NCBI RefSeq assembly: GCF_002042965.1
Contig: NZ_MZNT01000009.1
Location: 124,001 to 188,000, forward strand
Direction of reading: 5' to 3'
Source of the DNA: Paenibacillus sp. 32352
GTDB lineage: Bacteria > Bacillota > Bacilli > Paenibacillales > NBRC-103111
DNA: 64,000 nucleotides
The notes below the pieces were generated by a model that worked only from the letters and a program-made list of their open reading frames with translations, was not told the origin of the DNA and searched no databases. Positions 35,737 to 44,388 of the stretch are shown here, in pieces (position 1 is the stretch's first letter; every line of letters starts with the position of its first letter). The translations under genes and the position numbers were made by a program.

Positions 35737-35924
35737 ATGGTGATTTTCGGCTTTAGTGCCATGTACTTTGTTCCGGTATTCAGCTTTCTCTTTGTATGGA
35801 TATTCCTGAAAGCCATAGAGAAAATCGTTCATAAGAGAAAAAATACACCGCCGAGTTGTTTTGGAGCGGCATGATGTTCGCATTAACCATGTGGACGATT
35901 AGCGTAATGACCATCCTTCAATGA
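35737..35924 (+). CDS. Small two-TM membrane protein split by a -1 shift at an A6 run
   Basis: An ATG five nt after GGGGGAG opens a 45-residue frame with one TM (YFVPVFSFLFVWIFLKAI), ending at 35874. The -1 frame from 35844 continues YTAELFWSGMMFALTMWTIS and stops at 35924, adding a second TM. The zero-frame heptamer A-AAA-AAT (35838-35844) fits a slippery site. A slip there gives a 62-residue hairpin protein. It could be programmed frameshifting, a recent indel or a sequencing error. Confidence 0.5.
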
Positions 35925-35961
35925 CCCGCAGATAATGAAATAGCCGCAAAATCCAATACGT

Positions 35962-35996
35962 AGAGCAGGTACCCACAGCGGTCTGCTCTTTTTTGT
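35962..35996 (+). terminator. Terminator
   Basis: AGAGCAG pairs with CTGCTCT, followed by TTTTTG. Confidence 0.85.
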
Positions 35997-36085
35997 TCTG
36001 CTGAAAATTCACAAAACGTTCACTTATGAGAAAATTTTCGTTTCGCTATACTTACAAAGAAAAATAAAAGAAGGGAAGAAAGGAT

Positions 36086-36571
36086 TTGCCTACAACGAAA
36101 AAGCAAGGAATTTGTTTTGGACTGATGATGTGCTGCGGAATGGTTATAGCAATGACCTTCTATAACCTGCTGATGAATGATTTGCTTAGCGGAATGACGT
36201 TTATGAAAGGATTGCTCCAGCTTATCGTAACCTTCCTGGTTGCTGCAGCGTTGGAGCTGCTGGTGGTGAGCCCGATAGCCGGGAAGGTGGTTTCCAAACT
36301 GCCGTTTGACAAGAGCAAGAAGCTGCTGCTGATCCTGGCCATGTCCGGCTGCATGGTGCTTGGAATGGTAACATTCATGTCGTTCTACGGCCTGATAACG
36401 GCTTCTATCAATAATGGACTTCCTTCAGATTCCTTGATAAAAAGCTACCTTTTGATTTTTATTAAAAATCTGGTATTCGCTTTTCCTCTGCAGTTACTGA
36501 TCATGGGGCCGCTAGTCCGTTTTTTATTTTCCAAGATGGTTAGAGCCCGGCAATCTTTAAAAACAGCTTAA
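36086..36571 (+). CDS. DUF2798 membrane protein
   Basis: A 161-residue protein with two DUF2798-like halves, each of two helices: GLMMCCGMVIAMTFYNLLMN and AMSGCMVLGMVTFMSFYGLI. These show the repeated 'M..(V/I)M..(T/V)FY' motif about 80 residues apart, an internal duplication. Function of the family is unknown. Starts at a TTG after GAAAGGA. Confidence 0.8.
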   Translation: MPTTKKQGICFGLMMCCGMVIAMTFYNLLMNDLLSGMTFMKGLLQLIVTFLVAAALELLVVSPIAGKVVSKLPFDKSKKLLLILAMSGCMVLGMVTFMSFYGLITASINNGLPSDSLIKSYLLIFIKNLVFAFPLQLLIMGPLVRFLFSKMVRARQSLKTA

Positions 36572-36645
36572 TTCCAAACCATTCTGGAATAAATCTCATT
36601 ATGAGCAGGCATATGCCGCGCGGCGGCCTGTGCGAGTACAAGGAG

Positions 36646-36676
36646 CAGCTGCCTTAAGCAAGCAGCTGTTTTTTTG
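36646..36676 (+). terminator. Terminator of DUF2798 gene
   Basis: CAGCTGC (36646-36652) pairs with GCAGCTG (36662-36668), then T7. Confidence 0.8.
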
Positions 36677-36791
36677 TTTGCTGAAAATCCCTCTTATATA
36701 TCTGAAGTTTCATGTGGGGGAAGGGATGTAACAGTCTCTCGAAGGTTCGTTAGCGAATGAATCTGTTGGTGCAGTTTAAACAGCTATTGAC

Positions 36792-36832
36792 CAATACGAT
36801 ATATCGTTATAATATAACGATATATCGTATTG
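36792..36832. promoter_or_regulatory. 41-bp perfect palindrome (19+3+19) before the PadR gene
   Basis: Arm CAATACGATATATCGTTAT, centre AAT, then the exact complement. Each arm contains a nested 12-bp palindrome ACGATATATCGT, so two dimer sites may be present. It ends at the ribosome site (GAGGAG) of the PadR gene, as expected for an autoregulatory operator. Confidence 0.85.
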
Positions 36833-36847
36833 AGGAGTGGGTATAGA

Positions 36848-37552
36848 ATGAAATATTATCATGGTCGTCATAAAGAGCGCAGAAGATTTCTTCATCAAGA
36901 GGCTTTCCAAGAGAAATTTTCAAGGCACCGCCATGGCGGTTCGCGCGGGGGCTTTGGGGGGCGCGGTGAAGGCAAGCGCCGTTTTTTTGAACGCGGGGAG
37001 TTCAAATTTGCTTTACTGCGATTGTTGGAAGCGGAGCCTATGCACGGATATCAATTGATCAAGGCCATGGAGGAAAAAACCGGCGGATTGTACACCCCGA
37101 GCGCAGGCTCGATCTACCCTAATCTTCAGCTGCTGGAGGATATGAAGCTGATAGACAGCACTGAAGCAGACGGTAAGAAGTTGTACCGTATAACGGAAGA
37201 GGGTCTGGCCACTCTTCGCGAAAGGGAAGGGGCTGAGGCCGATGATCGTACCGAGACCCGCTGGGAACGTCACGGGCGCCAACGCTTCTCCGGCAGCGGC
37301 TATGGGAAACGTGATTTGCGCGGCTTTATGAAGGAATGGTCCGGGGTGATCTATTTAATGGCCAGCGCCGCAGCTGCTGCTAAAGACGACCCTGCCTCCA
37401 ACCAGGCAGCACAATTTCAAGAGCTGATGGATAGTGTTCAAAGCCGCTTGAAGGAAATCCTGGCTTCCGCCCCAAGTAACGGCGCAGAAGAATCGGCAGC
37501 ACAGCCGCCGGAGACCGGGGCATCACCGGACGATAATCAGGCTGGTGAATAG
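36848..37552 (+). CDS. PadR family transcriptional regulator
   Basis: A 234-residue PadR protein. An unusual 45-residue N-terminal extension is rich in His, Arg and Gly (HRHGGSRGGFGGRGEGKRRF). It precedes the PadR wHTH: FALLRLLEAEPMHGYQLIKA, then AGSIYPNLQLLEDMKLI. A helical dimerisation region and an acidic Ala/Pro-rich tail end the protein. No partner gene is adjacent on the same strand, so the main target may be its own palindromic promoter. ATG at 36848 is chosen from GAGGAG ten nt upstream. Confidence 0.88.
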   Translation: MKYYHGRHKERRRFLHQEAFQEKFSRHRHGGSRGGFGGRGEGKRRFFERGEFKFALLRLLEAEPMHGYQLIKAMEEKTGGLYTPSAGSIYPNLQLLEDMKLIDSTEADGKKLYRITEEGLATLREREGAEADDRTETRWERHGRQRFSGSGYGKRDLRGFMKEWSGVIYLMASAAAAAKDDPASNQAAQFQELMDSVQSRLKEILASAPSNGAEESAAQPPETGASPDDNQAGE

Positions 37553-37636
37553 AACTACGCCGGTTAGCTTGCCCCGGCAGCCAGCATAGTCGAGTGCACA
37601 GGCTGACATTTACAGCCCGAGGCAAGCACAAAAAAC

Positions 37637-37682
37637 GGCATTGACATGGATGGTATCCATATCAATGCCGCAGCTTTTTTCC
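37637..37682. terminator. Bidirectional terminator
   Basis: GGCATTGA/TCAATGCC with an inner ATGGAT/ATCCAT stem, T6 on one side and A6 on the other. Separates padR and the convergent transporter. Confidence 0.85.
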
Positions 37683-37689
37683 TTAATCA

Positions 37690-38688
37690 TTAAGCAAATT
37701 CGTTAAGAACCTCGGGCGTCCAGTCTTTGACACCATTATCCTCAATAATTCCTAACACAACATCCGTAATATCGGGATCAGCTATCAGCTTATCCTGAAC
37801 CCGAAACTTTATATCGTCAGCATCGGCCAATGTTAAGCCTTTGCGTAATTCTATCATAGCATCGACGTGGTAATAGCGTCCCTCCTGGGTAATCCGGAGG
37901 TCGTTAATGTCGGTTACATCTTTATCGGAAAGAATCAGCATGGCGACCCTCTCAGCTACATCACGGGGAGCAGCTACACCGATTAAGCCTACCATATTGT
38001 CATAACCGACTCTAAAGGCTACGCCTACCATTAATAAGCCGATAAGGATGGTAACGACGCCATCCAACGCATTAAAGGCCGTCAAAGAAGTGATCAGCAC
38101 GGCTGCCAAAGCTAATACCGCGCCCGTAACAGCAACCAGATCCTCGTAAAACACAAGACGAGTAGGAGGCGCTGAGCGGCCCACGTGTTTAAAAGATGAA
38201 AAAATAAATCCGAATCCCTTGGTTTCGACCCGGGCTTCCTTCGTAATTTCCTTCATCGCTTTCAACAAGATAGCTCCGTCGACAGCGAGGTTAAACAATA
38301 ACGCTCCGATATTTAACCAGAATCCTCCGCCGGCCTGAACGGGATGCTGAAGCAAATGCCATCCTTCGCGAATCGTTTCGTAAGCCATGATGCTTACTAC
38401 AATCACAGCGATCATACAGAAAATGTTAATCACTCGTCCGAATCCCGTAGGGAATTGCGGGGTAGGTTTTTTCTCCGCAAGAATGCTGCCTGCGAATACA
38501 AAGCCTTGGTTAATGCTGTCCGCCAATGAATGCATGGATGAAGCGAACATAGCTCCGCTGCCGCTCATGGCAGCACCCACACCCTTGACTGCGGCAATCA
38601 AAGCGTTGCCGATCATCGCCAGTGCAGAAGATTTGTTACCTTTCTTCAGTAATTCCAATAAATTTTCTCGTTCCGGTTCGGGGTCCAT
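37690..38688 (-). CDS. Cation diffusion facilitator (CDF) family transporter
   Basis: A 332-residue transporter with about six TM helices. The metal-site motif is HSLADS in TM2 (near residue 53) and the partner motif YEDLVAVTG in TM5 (near 180). A cytoplasmic alpha-beta dimerisation domain spans residues 245-315. CDF proteins export Zn, Mn, Fe or Co in exchange for protons. The HxxxD plus Exxxx pattern departs somewhat from classical HD-HD zinc sites, so the metal is uncertain. Strong AGGAGGAAAC site. Confidence 0.85.
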   Translation of the reverse strand: MDPEPERENLLELLKKGNKSSALAMIGNALIAAVKGVGAAMSGSGAMFASSMHSLADSINQGFVFAGSILAEKKPTPQFPTGFGRVINIFCMIAVIVVSIMAYETIREGWHLLQHPVQAGGGFWLNIGALLFNLAVDGAILLKAMKEITKEARVETKGFGFIFSSFKHVGRSAPPTRLVFYEDLVAVTGAVLALAAVLITSLTAFNALDGVVTILIGLLMVGVAFRVGYDNMVGLIGVAAPRDVAERVAMLILSDKDVTDINDLRITQEGRYYHVDAMIELRKGLTLADADDIKFRVQDKLIADPDITDVVLGIIEDNGVKDWTPEVLNEFA

Positions 38689-38956
38689 TGTTTCCTCCTA
38701 AAGTATTTGGAATTCATTTGAACATTCCTAAGCCCAGCCGAGTTGTAAGCTTAGGCTTAGTTCTATCATATACTACGAGCAAGGGCTGAGGAAAGTTTCA
38801 CAACAATTTATATATCGGCCTGCTCGTCCTTTTTTGACAGATTAAGTAATAAAACCATCCTTTTTGTCAATAATAAGAAAATTTACGTGAAAAAACATAT
38901 CTGATTTTTCATTCTTGTGGTATCCTACTTACAAACAACTTTTAGAGGTGAAATCT

Positions 38957-40102
38957 ATGCAATCGACTGTAGTGCCTACAACTTATTCAAGAACGAATCC
39001 GTTCCAAGCCAAAGTAATTAAAAATGTAAACTTAAACGGTGCAGGCTCCAAAAAAGAAACGAGACATCTCGAGCTCTCGTTAAAAGGATCCGACCTTTCA
39101 TATGTTCCAGGTGACTGCCTAGGTATTCTTCCTACCAATGATCCAGAGCTGGTAGCTTCCATTCTGAGCGAAATGAACTGGGATGGAGATCAGCCTGTTG
39201 CCGTGAGCAAGCAAGGGGACACGCTGCCATTAAAAGAAGCGTTGTCTACCTACTTTGAGCTCACATTGTTGTCGAGAAAAATGCTCCAGCAGGCGGCCGA
39301 ATTTACCGATAACGAGAAGCTGAAAGCGATGGCGGCCGACGCGAATCAATTGAAGGAATATACCGAAGGCCGTGATTTTCTTGATATGCTTCGGGATTTC
39401 GGTCCTTGGAAAGCATCTGCCCAAGAGCTGGTTGCTTTGTTGAGAAAGATGCCTCCGCGGCTGTATTCCATTGCAAGCAGCATTGCCGCCAATCCTGAAG
39501 AAGTGCATCTGACGATCGGTGCGGTGCGCTATACGGCCCATGGACGCGAACGCAAAGGGGTTTGCTCCGTTCAATGCGCAGAGCGTCTTCATGAAGGTGA
39601 CACGCTTCCGATTTTTATTCAACAAAACAAGCACTTTAATCTTCCGGAATCTCAGGACACCGATATTATTATGGTAGGTCCGGGAACAGGAATCGCGCCA
39701 TTCCGCTCCTTCATCCAGGAGCGTGCGGTGAGCAAAGCGTCCGGAAGAGCATGGCTGTTCTTCGGCGACCAGCATGCAGCGACGGACTTCCTATACCAAA
39801 GCGAGCTGGAAGGATATCAAAAAGACGGCGTATTGACTCGGATCGATGCCGCATTCTCCCGTGATTCAGAGCAAAAAGTATACGTTCAGCATAAAATGCT
39901 TGAAAACAGCAAGGAATTGTTTGCATGGCTGGAAGGCGGTGCTTGCTTCTACGTATGCGGCGATAAGCAGTATATGGCGAAGGATGTTCACAACGCTTTG
40001 ATTGATATCATTGAAAAAGAAGGCTCCATGACTCGCGAAGCGGCTGAAGCGTACCTCAATACGATGCAAGAGCAAGGACGTTACCAACGCGACGTGTACT
40101 AA
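38957..40102 (+). CDS. Stand-alone FAD/NADPH reductase (CysJ C-terminal-like) lacking the flavodoxin domain
   Basis: A 381-residue protein homologous to the C-terminal two-thirds of sulfite reductase flavoprotein/diflavin reductases. The FAD domain has YVPGDCLGILP near residue 50 and PRLYSIASS near 172. The NADPH domain has GPGTGIAPFRSFIQ near 242, YVCGDKQYM near 340 and the terminal stacking Tyr (RDVY). The N-terminal FMN domain is absent and the start is firm (AGAGGTGAAATCT). It probably reduces a separate flavodoxin-like protein. No cysI-type gene is adjacent, so a sulfite role is unproven. Confidence 0.85.
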   Translation: MQSTVVPTTYSRTNPFQAKVIKNVNLNGAGSKKETRHLELSLKGSDLSYVPGDCLGILPTNDPELVASILSEMNWDGDQPVAVSKQGDTLPLKEALSTYFELTLLSRKMLQQAAEFTDNEKLKAMAADANQLKEYTEGRDFLDMLRDFGPWKASAQELVALLRKMPPRLYSIASSIAANPEEVHLTIGAVRYTAHGRERKGVCSVQCAERLHEGDTLPIFIQQNKHFNLPESQDTDIIMVGPGTGIAPFRSFIQERAVSKASGRAWLFFGDQHAATDFLYQSELEGYQKDGVLTRIDAAFSRDSEQKVYVQHKMLENSKELFAWLEGGACFYVCGDKQYMAKDVHNALIDIIEKEGSMTREAAEAYLNTMQEQGRYQRDVY

Positions 40103-40140
40103 AATGCATAGTGTTTCGTAGGGGCTGACCCTATAGCTAG

Positions 40141-40196
40141 TAAGAGTGACCTTTATTTCCGCAGGTGCGGTTTAAAACGGTCGCTCTTTTTTTTAT
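40141..40196 (+). terminator. Terminator of FAD/NADPH reductase gene
   Basis: AAGAGTGACC at 40141 onward pairs with GGTCGCTCTT at the right, with a long loop, followed by T8. Confidence 0.75.
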
Positions 40197-40215
40197 TCAA
40201 GAAGCAGATCGCAAT

Positions 40216-40245
40216 TTGACCATTTTTGGATGGATATGGTATTAT
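40216..40245 (+). promoter_or_regulatory. Promoter of lipoprotein gene
   Basis: TTGACC (40216-40221), an 18-nt spacer, and TATTAT (40240-40245); leader of about 90 nt. Confidence 0.65.
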
Positions 40246-40341
40246 CGTTCTCGTCCGGAAACAGCGGATCACGCGCCTCCTGGGGGAAGCACCTTGGAGG
40301 CATTTTATTTTTCACGGAAGACATGGGGGGCCATTCATCAG

Positions 40342-40968
40342 ATGAAACCATTCGTAATCGCCGCAGCATGCATTTTACTCCTAGCGGGGTGTCAGCCTAA
40401 AGAGCAGACTGCTGCACCAACCACAAGCCAGGCCGGAGGCACAGAGACCGCTAAGCAAGAGGGTGAAGCACAGAAAGTCCAAGTGGATAAAGGGCTCTTG
40501 AACGTTGAAATCACTCTCCCGGCATCTTTATTTAAGAACCAGGATATGGACAAAGTCATCGAAAAAGCAAAGGCTGACGGGGTGAAGGATGTAACCCCAA
40601 ATCCGGATGGTTCCGTCACCTATAAAATGCCTAAATCGGTCCACGCCGAGATGATGAAGAAAATGGAGAAGTCCATTACGGATTCCGTCGAAGATTTGAA
40701 GAGCGGCAATAACTTCAAGTCCATTAAGGATGTCACTCATAACAAATCTTTCTCCGAGTTTACATTGATTGTGGATAAAGGCGCCTATGAAAAAAGCTTT
40801 GACGGAATTGCATCCTTAGGGCTTGGCATGAGCGCTATGTATTACCAATTGTTTAATGGGGTTTCTTCGGAAAAGCTGAAAGTGTCCATCCAAATCAAGG
40901 ACGAGGCAACAAAAGAAGTGTTCAAGACGATAGTGTACCCGGATGCTTTTGACCAAATGAAAAAATAA
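40342..40968 (+). CDS. Lipoprotein of unknown function
   Basis: A 208-residue lipoprotein with signal peptide and lipobox LLAGC at residues 14-18. A low-complexity Thr/Ala/Glu linker follows, then a soluble domain starting KGLLNVEITLPASLFKNQ. No family recognised. The ATG at 40342 is chosen because it starts the signal peptide; the frame is open upstream to 40165 without a signal. A promoter at 40216-40245 agrees with this start. Confidence 0.75.
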   Translation: MKPFVIAAACILLLAGCQPKEQTAAPTTSQAGGTETAKQEGEAQKVQVDKGLLNVEITLPASLFKNQDMDKVIEKAKADGVKDVTPNPDGSVTYKMPKSVHAEMMKKMEKSITDSVEDLKSGNNFKSIKDVTHNKSFSEFTLIVDKGAYEKSFDGIASLGLGMSAMYYQLFNGVSSEKLKVSIQIKDEATKEVFKTIVYPDAFDQMKK

Positions 40969-41016
40969 CGGACGATGCCCTCACCTGGATAATAAGATCT
41001 TAGTGGGGGTATTTCG

Positions 41017-41436
41017 TTGCTAAGCTATGATACTAATGATTTGATGAAGGATGTGATTCAGATGTGCCGCTACGCGATGTACGGTCCATACAAGGATATT
41101 TACGCTTGTTTTGCCTGCCGCAAAGTGTTCAAACAAACCTCCCGTTATGAGTTAAATCAACAGGAAGCCCAGAACAGACATTACAACTGTCCCCAATGCG
41201 GAGAAGTCATGAAGGATATGGGGCATGATTTTAAGGCGCCTAGGCAAAATGACCTTAAAAAATGGTTGAAGATCGAGCAGCTGTATCATCACGGCTTTAC
41301 TTATCATTCCTGCGGATGCGGGGGACCCGGGTACAGACCGGCGAAGCTGTCGGAGGTAGAAGAGTTTATAAGAAGCCGGAAAGGCTTTGCCTCTGAAGGA
41401 GAACGCTTGCTGCACAATTTGACGGTCAAGATATAA
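41017..41436 (+). CDS. Zinc-ribbon hypothetical protein
   Basis: A 139-residue soluble protein with CFAC near residue 31, CPQC near 58 and a CGCGG cluster near 97-101, suggesting one or two structural zinc sites. It may bind nucleic acid. Starts at a TTG after GTGGGGG. It lies 60 bp before a phosphotransferase gene, possibly the same transcript. Confidence 0.6.
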   Translation: MLSYDTNDLMKDVIQMCRYAMYGPYKDIYACFACRKVFKQTSRYELNQQEAQNRHYNCPQCGEVMKDMGHDFKAPRQNDLKKWLKIEQLYHHGFTYHSCGCGGPGYRPAKLSEVEEFIRSRKGFASEGERLLHNLTVKI

Positions 41437-41496
41437 CCTTACTGCCGAACTGCCGCTGTGAAAATGGATTATGATTAAGCCGAAGGGGGAAAAGGG

Positions 41497-42495
41497 ATGG
41501 ACCTGCATGCCGCCGAGCAGCGAATGAAAGAATGGGCCGCCGCAAACTCATCTTCGTTAGGGTTGAAGGGAGCGGATACGAAGGCTGAGTATATTTGGAA
41601 TCCGGGAGGATTCGTCAATCAGTCCTATCGGATTTCCGACGGGGAGACGATACGGCATGTCAAGCTTTCAACGGAAGAAAATGCTTCTAGTCTTAAGCAA
41701 TGGACCCTGATTAGCGAGTATCTGTCCCATCAGTATCACGCCCCCTGGCTGGTGGGAGAAGTGACGCAGGAGATCCTGCCCGGGTATCCCTATGGCCTGG
41801 TGTTTGAATATATTAAGGGAGAGCCGCTAAGCTCCATTTCCAATCCGGATCTGGTCGTTGAGAAGCTTCTGAACGTACTGAAGCGGCTGCATTCCGATGC
41901 AGAGATACGGCACAGAATCGCAGGGAAGGCGAAGGGTCGCTCTTACGCGGATGCCTTTATAGAGGAATACGTTGCCCGTTTCGAAGAGGATATGCAAGTC
42001 GTTCGGGCCAAACGGCATTTGCTGGACTTTGTGACGGACAGCACTTTGGAATGGTTTGATCATGAAGTTGAAGCCTTGAGACGGATGGTGAGCGGAAACG
42101 CAGCTTTTCAGAAGCAGGCGCAGGATGTCGTGCATAACGATTTGAACTGGCAAAATGTTTTAATCGAGGATAGCGGTCATTTTCGGATTATCGATTGGGA
42201 TAATCTGGAGACCGACGGGGACGCTGCGATGGACTACTCCGTGCTTCTTTGGCCGATGGTTCGCTCCCCCAAATGGCCTTGGTGGAAGGAGCGGGTCGTA
42301 GGTTTGGCAGGGGAAGAGCTGCTCGAGAGAATGGAGCTTTACTTCAGAGCCAAGCTGCTGGATGATGTTATTGATATTCTTGCTGATTATGTGGAGGCGG
42401 AGAGCATACCGGAGGTCAAAGAAAAGACGCAAAGACGGGCCAAAGAAATCCATCTTCGTGCCTATCCCGAATATGTTAGATTGTACGCAAAATAA
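41497..42495 (+). CDS. Aminoglycoside phosphotransferase (APH)-fold kinase
   Basis: A 332-residue kinase with catalytic loop VVHNDLNWQNVLI near residue 211 and metal-binding FRIIDWDNLETD near 228. The N-lobe contains WNPGGFVNQSYRI. It is related to the choline/aminoglycoside kinase superfamily; the acceptor is unknown. It shares only fold-level motifs with the APH protein at 11831, so it is not a recent duplicate. Confidence 0.8.
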   Translation: MDLHAAEQRMKEWAAANSSSLGLKGADTKAEYIWNPGGFVNQSYRISDGETIRHVKLSTEENASSLKQWTLISEYLSHQYHAPWLVGEVTQEILPGYPYGLVFEYIKGEPLSSISNPDLVVEKLLNVLKRLHSDAEIRHRIAGKAKGRSYADAFIEEYVARFEEDMQVVRAKRHLLDFVTDSTLEWFDHEVEALRRMVSGNAAFQKQAQDVVHNDLNWQNVLIEDSGHFRIIDWDNLETDGDAAMDYSVLLWPMVRSPKWPWWKERVVGLAGEELLERMELYFRAKLLDDVIDILADYVEAESIPEVKEKTQRRAKEIHLRAYPEYVRLYAK

Positions 42496-42652
42496 CATCA
42501 TGTTATTGACATAGTAGACACCATGAGGCTGCTGGAATCATCCGGCGGCCCTTTTTTACATAACTGCCATTTAAAAAAAGATCATTTACATAAGAACAAA
42601 TGTACGGTATTGTTATTGGGTAAATATGGAATTTACTTTCTAAGGGAGGGCA

Positions 42653-42823
42653 TTGTATGGGGATTCAATCGGTGATTCATCATCAGGTACCTGTTCAGAG
42701 CTTCAGCAAAAGCTGATTGATAGCGGTATTACAGCGACCTTGGAGGATGGCGGCGGATGCGGGTGGTGGCTGTATTTTAGCGATATCGACGGTAACCGGT
42801 ATTTCGCAGCCGAGGACAAATAA
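42653..42823 (+). CDS. Small hypothetical protein, 56 residues
   Basis: Within the 361-bp gap. TTG at 42653 just after AAGGGAGGG opens a frame with MYGDSIGDSSSGTCSELQQK, then LIDSGITATLEDGGGCGWWL and YFSDIDGNRYFAAEDK, ending at 42823. The sequence has clear protein-like character (amphipathic helix, then a GGGCGWW strand). An ATG at 42657 in another frame stops after 19 codons. The ribosome site is close to the TTG, so the start is uncertain. Function unknown. Confidence 0.5.
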   Translation: MYGDSIGDSSSGTCSELQQKLIDSGITATLEDGGGCGWWLYFSDIDGNRYFAAEDK

Positions 42824-42856
42824 GGCTCTTAATTTACCTATTTCATGGAGGTATGG

Positions 42857-43360
42857 ATGACAGAACCTAAGGAAGTATGGCACCGCCATTTAGGAGCGTA
42901 TGGGATTTGCTTGCGTCAGGAGGATTTGTTAGTGATCCGAAAAGGGGGCGGCCCCTATATCGGGCGTTACGATCTTCCGGGAGGTACTGTAGAGGAGCAT
43001 GAAACCTTGAACGATGCGGTGATAAGGGAATTTGTCGAGGAAACAGGGTTGAAGGTACGAATGGAAAGGAATCTCGGTGTGTGCGACTATATAGTTCCCT
43101 ATGCATTGCGTAAAAAGGGAACCTCTCATATTCATCATGTGGCTGTATTTTACCTGGTTCAAGAGCTGGGCGGAGTGTTGGCTCCGAAGCCGGACCCTTT
43201 CGATGGGCAAGATTCTTTAGGTGCCTTATGGGTTTCCACTCGAGACATTACGGAAGATAATGCATCCCCGCTAGTTGTTCAGGCCGTGGAATGGATAAAG
43301 CAGGGGCAGCTGCCTGTTGAATCGAAAAGGCTGGATGATTGGGTTGTAATTAGCAGCTGA
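42857..43360 (+). CDS. Nudix hydrolase
   Basis: A 167-residue Nudix protein with box GGTVEEHETLNDAVIREFVEETG near residues 42-64, matching GX5EX7REUXEEXGU. ATG at 42857 is preferred to 42845, since GGAGG lies between them. Hydrolyses nucleoside-diphosphate-X compounds; substrate not predictable. It is only distantly like the Nudix protein at 16849. Confidence 0.85.
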   Translation: MTEPKEVWHRHLGAYGICLRQEDLLVIRKGGGPYIGRYDLPGGTVEEHETLNDAVIREFVEETGLKVRMERNLGVCDYIVPYALRKKGTSHIHHVAVFYLVQELGGVLAPKPDPFDGQDSLGALWVSTRDITEDNASPLVVQAVEWIKQGQLPVESKRLDDWVVISS

Positions 43361-43384
43361 TCGTTCGGGAAAGAGCCCGAAGGC

Positions 43385-43957
43385 TTATTGAAGCCTTGGC
43401 GGAATCTCGCGGTCATGCCGGTCCTTGCTGACTTCTGTGAAAATATTGGGAGACGGGGCTGGCGTTCCGAGCTTCACTCCCAGCATTAGCTCCAGATCGC
43501 TCCTAGTTACCGGCTGGGCGTGGGGCATCAGCTCATACCCGTACTCTCCATTGTCTTCGATTGTACCGGTCTTTACGTTCCGGATGCTTGAAATCCCGGC
43601 GATTCTCAGCCGTTTCTCCAGATCATCTACGGACATGCGAAGCTTCTTCAGGTTATCCAACACCAATTGTCCTTCCGAAATGACAAGGACGGATTTGCCT
43701 TTTAATATCTTTTCCGAACGGTTCCAATGAAGGGTGAGAAATTCCATAGCCACTAAAAATGCAATGAACGTCGCAGCGGCTAATAAGGAATAGCCTATGC
43801 CTTTGCCGCCGGCCTCCGAACCAAGAATAGCACCGATAGATAGCAGAATAACGATTTGAGGCGTCGTCATTTGAGATAAAGATTTTCGTCCTGCCAATCT
43901 TAAAAATACGGTACCCATAGCCGCCAATATAAGCGAATTAACAATAATATTCCACAT
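43385..43957 (-). CDS. DUF421 (YetF/YdfS-like) membrane protein
   Basis: A 190-residue protein with three N-terminal TM helices (residues 3-23, 34-50, 54-76). A cytoplasmic DUF421 domain follows (KILKGKSVLVISEGQLVLDN and NLKKLRMSVDDLEKRLR). In Bacillus related proteins occur in spore-forming species and their role is unclear. It is convergent with the Nudix gene. GGAGGGCGGCAT gives the ribosome site. Confidence 0.88.
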   Translation of the reverse strand: MWNIIVNSLILAAMGTVFLRLAGRKSLSQMTTPQIVILLSIGAILGSEAGGKGIGYSLLAAATFIAFLVAMEFLTLHWNRSEKILKGKSVLVISEGQLVLDNLKKLRMSVDDLEKRLRIAGISSIRNVKTGTIEDNGEYGYELMPHAQPVTRSDLELMLGVKLGTPAPSPNIFTEVSKDRHDREIPPRLQ

Positions 43958-44139
43958 ATGCCGCCCTCCGAATGTTAATTTATTACAGTATTATTTGCAT
44001 CTATGGGGGGCGCTTATGCATTGCTGCAGCTATGAGGAACAGCAGAGGCAGCTTACTTTTCATAAAATAGGCGCGGTATATAACTTTACTTTAGTGAAAT
44101 GCGTCTATGGTTTAGGAAGAGCTTTCAGAACTGAGAGTG

Positions 44140-44262
44140 ATGATAATGAGCAAAGAAAGCAATAGAGTTGTTGTGCTGCTCCTAACCATAGTCTGCCTGC
44201 TTCCGTTTCTTTTTCTCTGGTGGTTTATATCGGTAATGAATTCACCGATGGTGGACAATTGA
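44140..44262 (+). CDS. Possible single-TM small protein, 40 residues
   Basis: In the 431-bp gap before the lipoprotein gene. ATG at 44140 opens a frame with a clean TM (VVVLLLTIVCLLPFLFLWWF) flanked by MIMSKESNR and a short polar tail. The ribosome site (GAGAG) is weak. The rest of the gap holds no recognisable feature. Confidence 0.4.
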   Translation: MIMSKESNRVVVLLLTIVCLLPFLFLWWFISVMNSPMVDN

Positions 44263-44388
44263 AGCCCGTTTGAAAAACAATTTCGAAATCTACGGTGAAC
44301 GGCACCAAGGTCCGGAGTCGGAGGACTCGTGGACAGACATTTGTTTTCCCATACGGAGAGATGCCGGAGATTAGTGAGGAGAATGTAA

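Noticed and set aside
39230-39775. 181-codon minus-strand ORF
   Set aside because: Shadow of the FAD/NADPH reductase gene; no recognisable protein.
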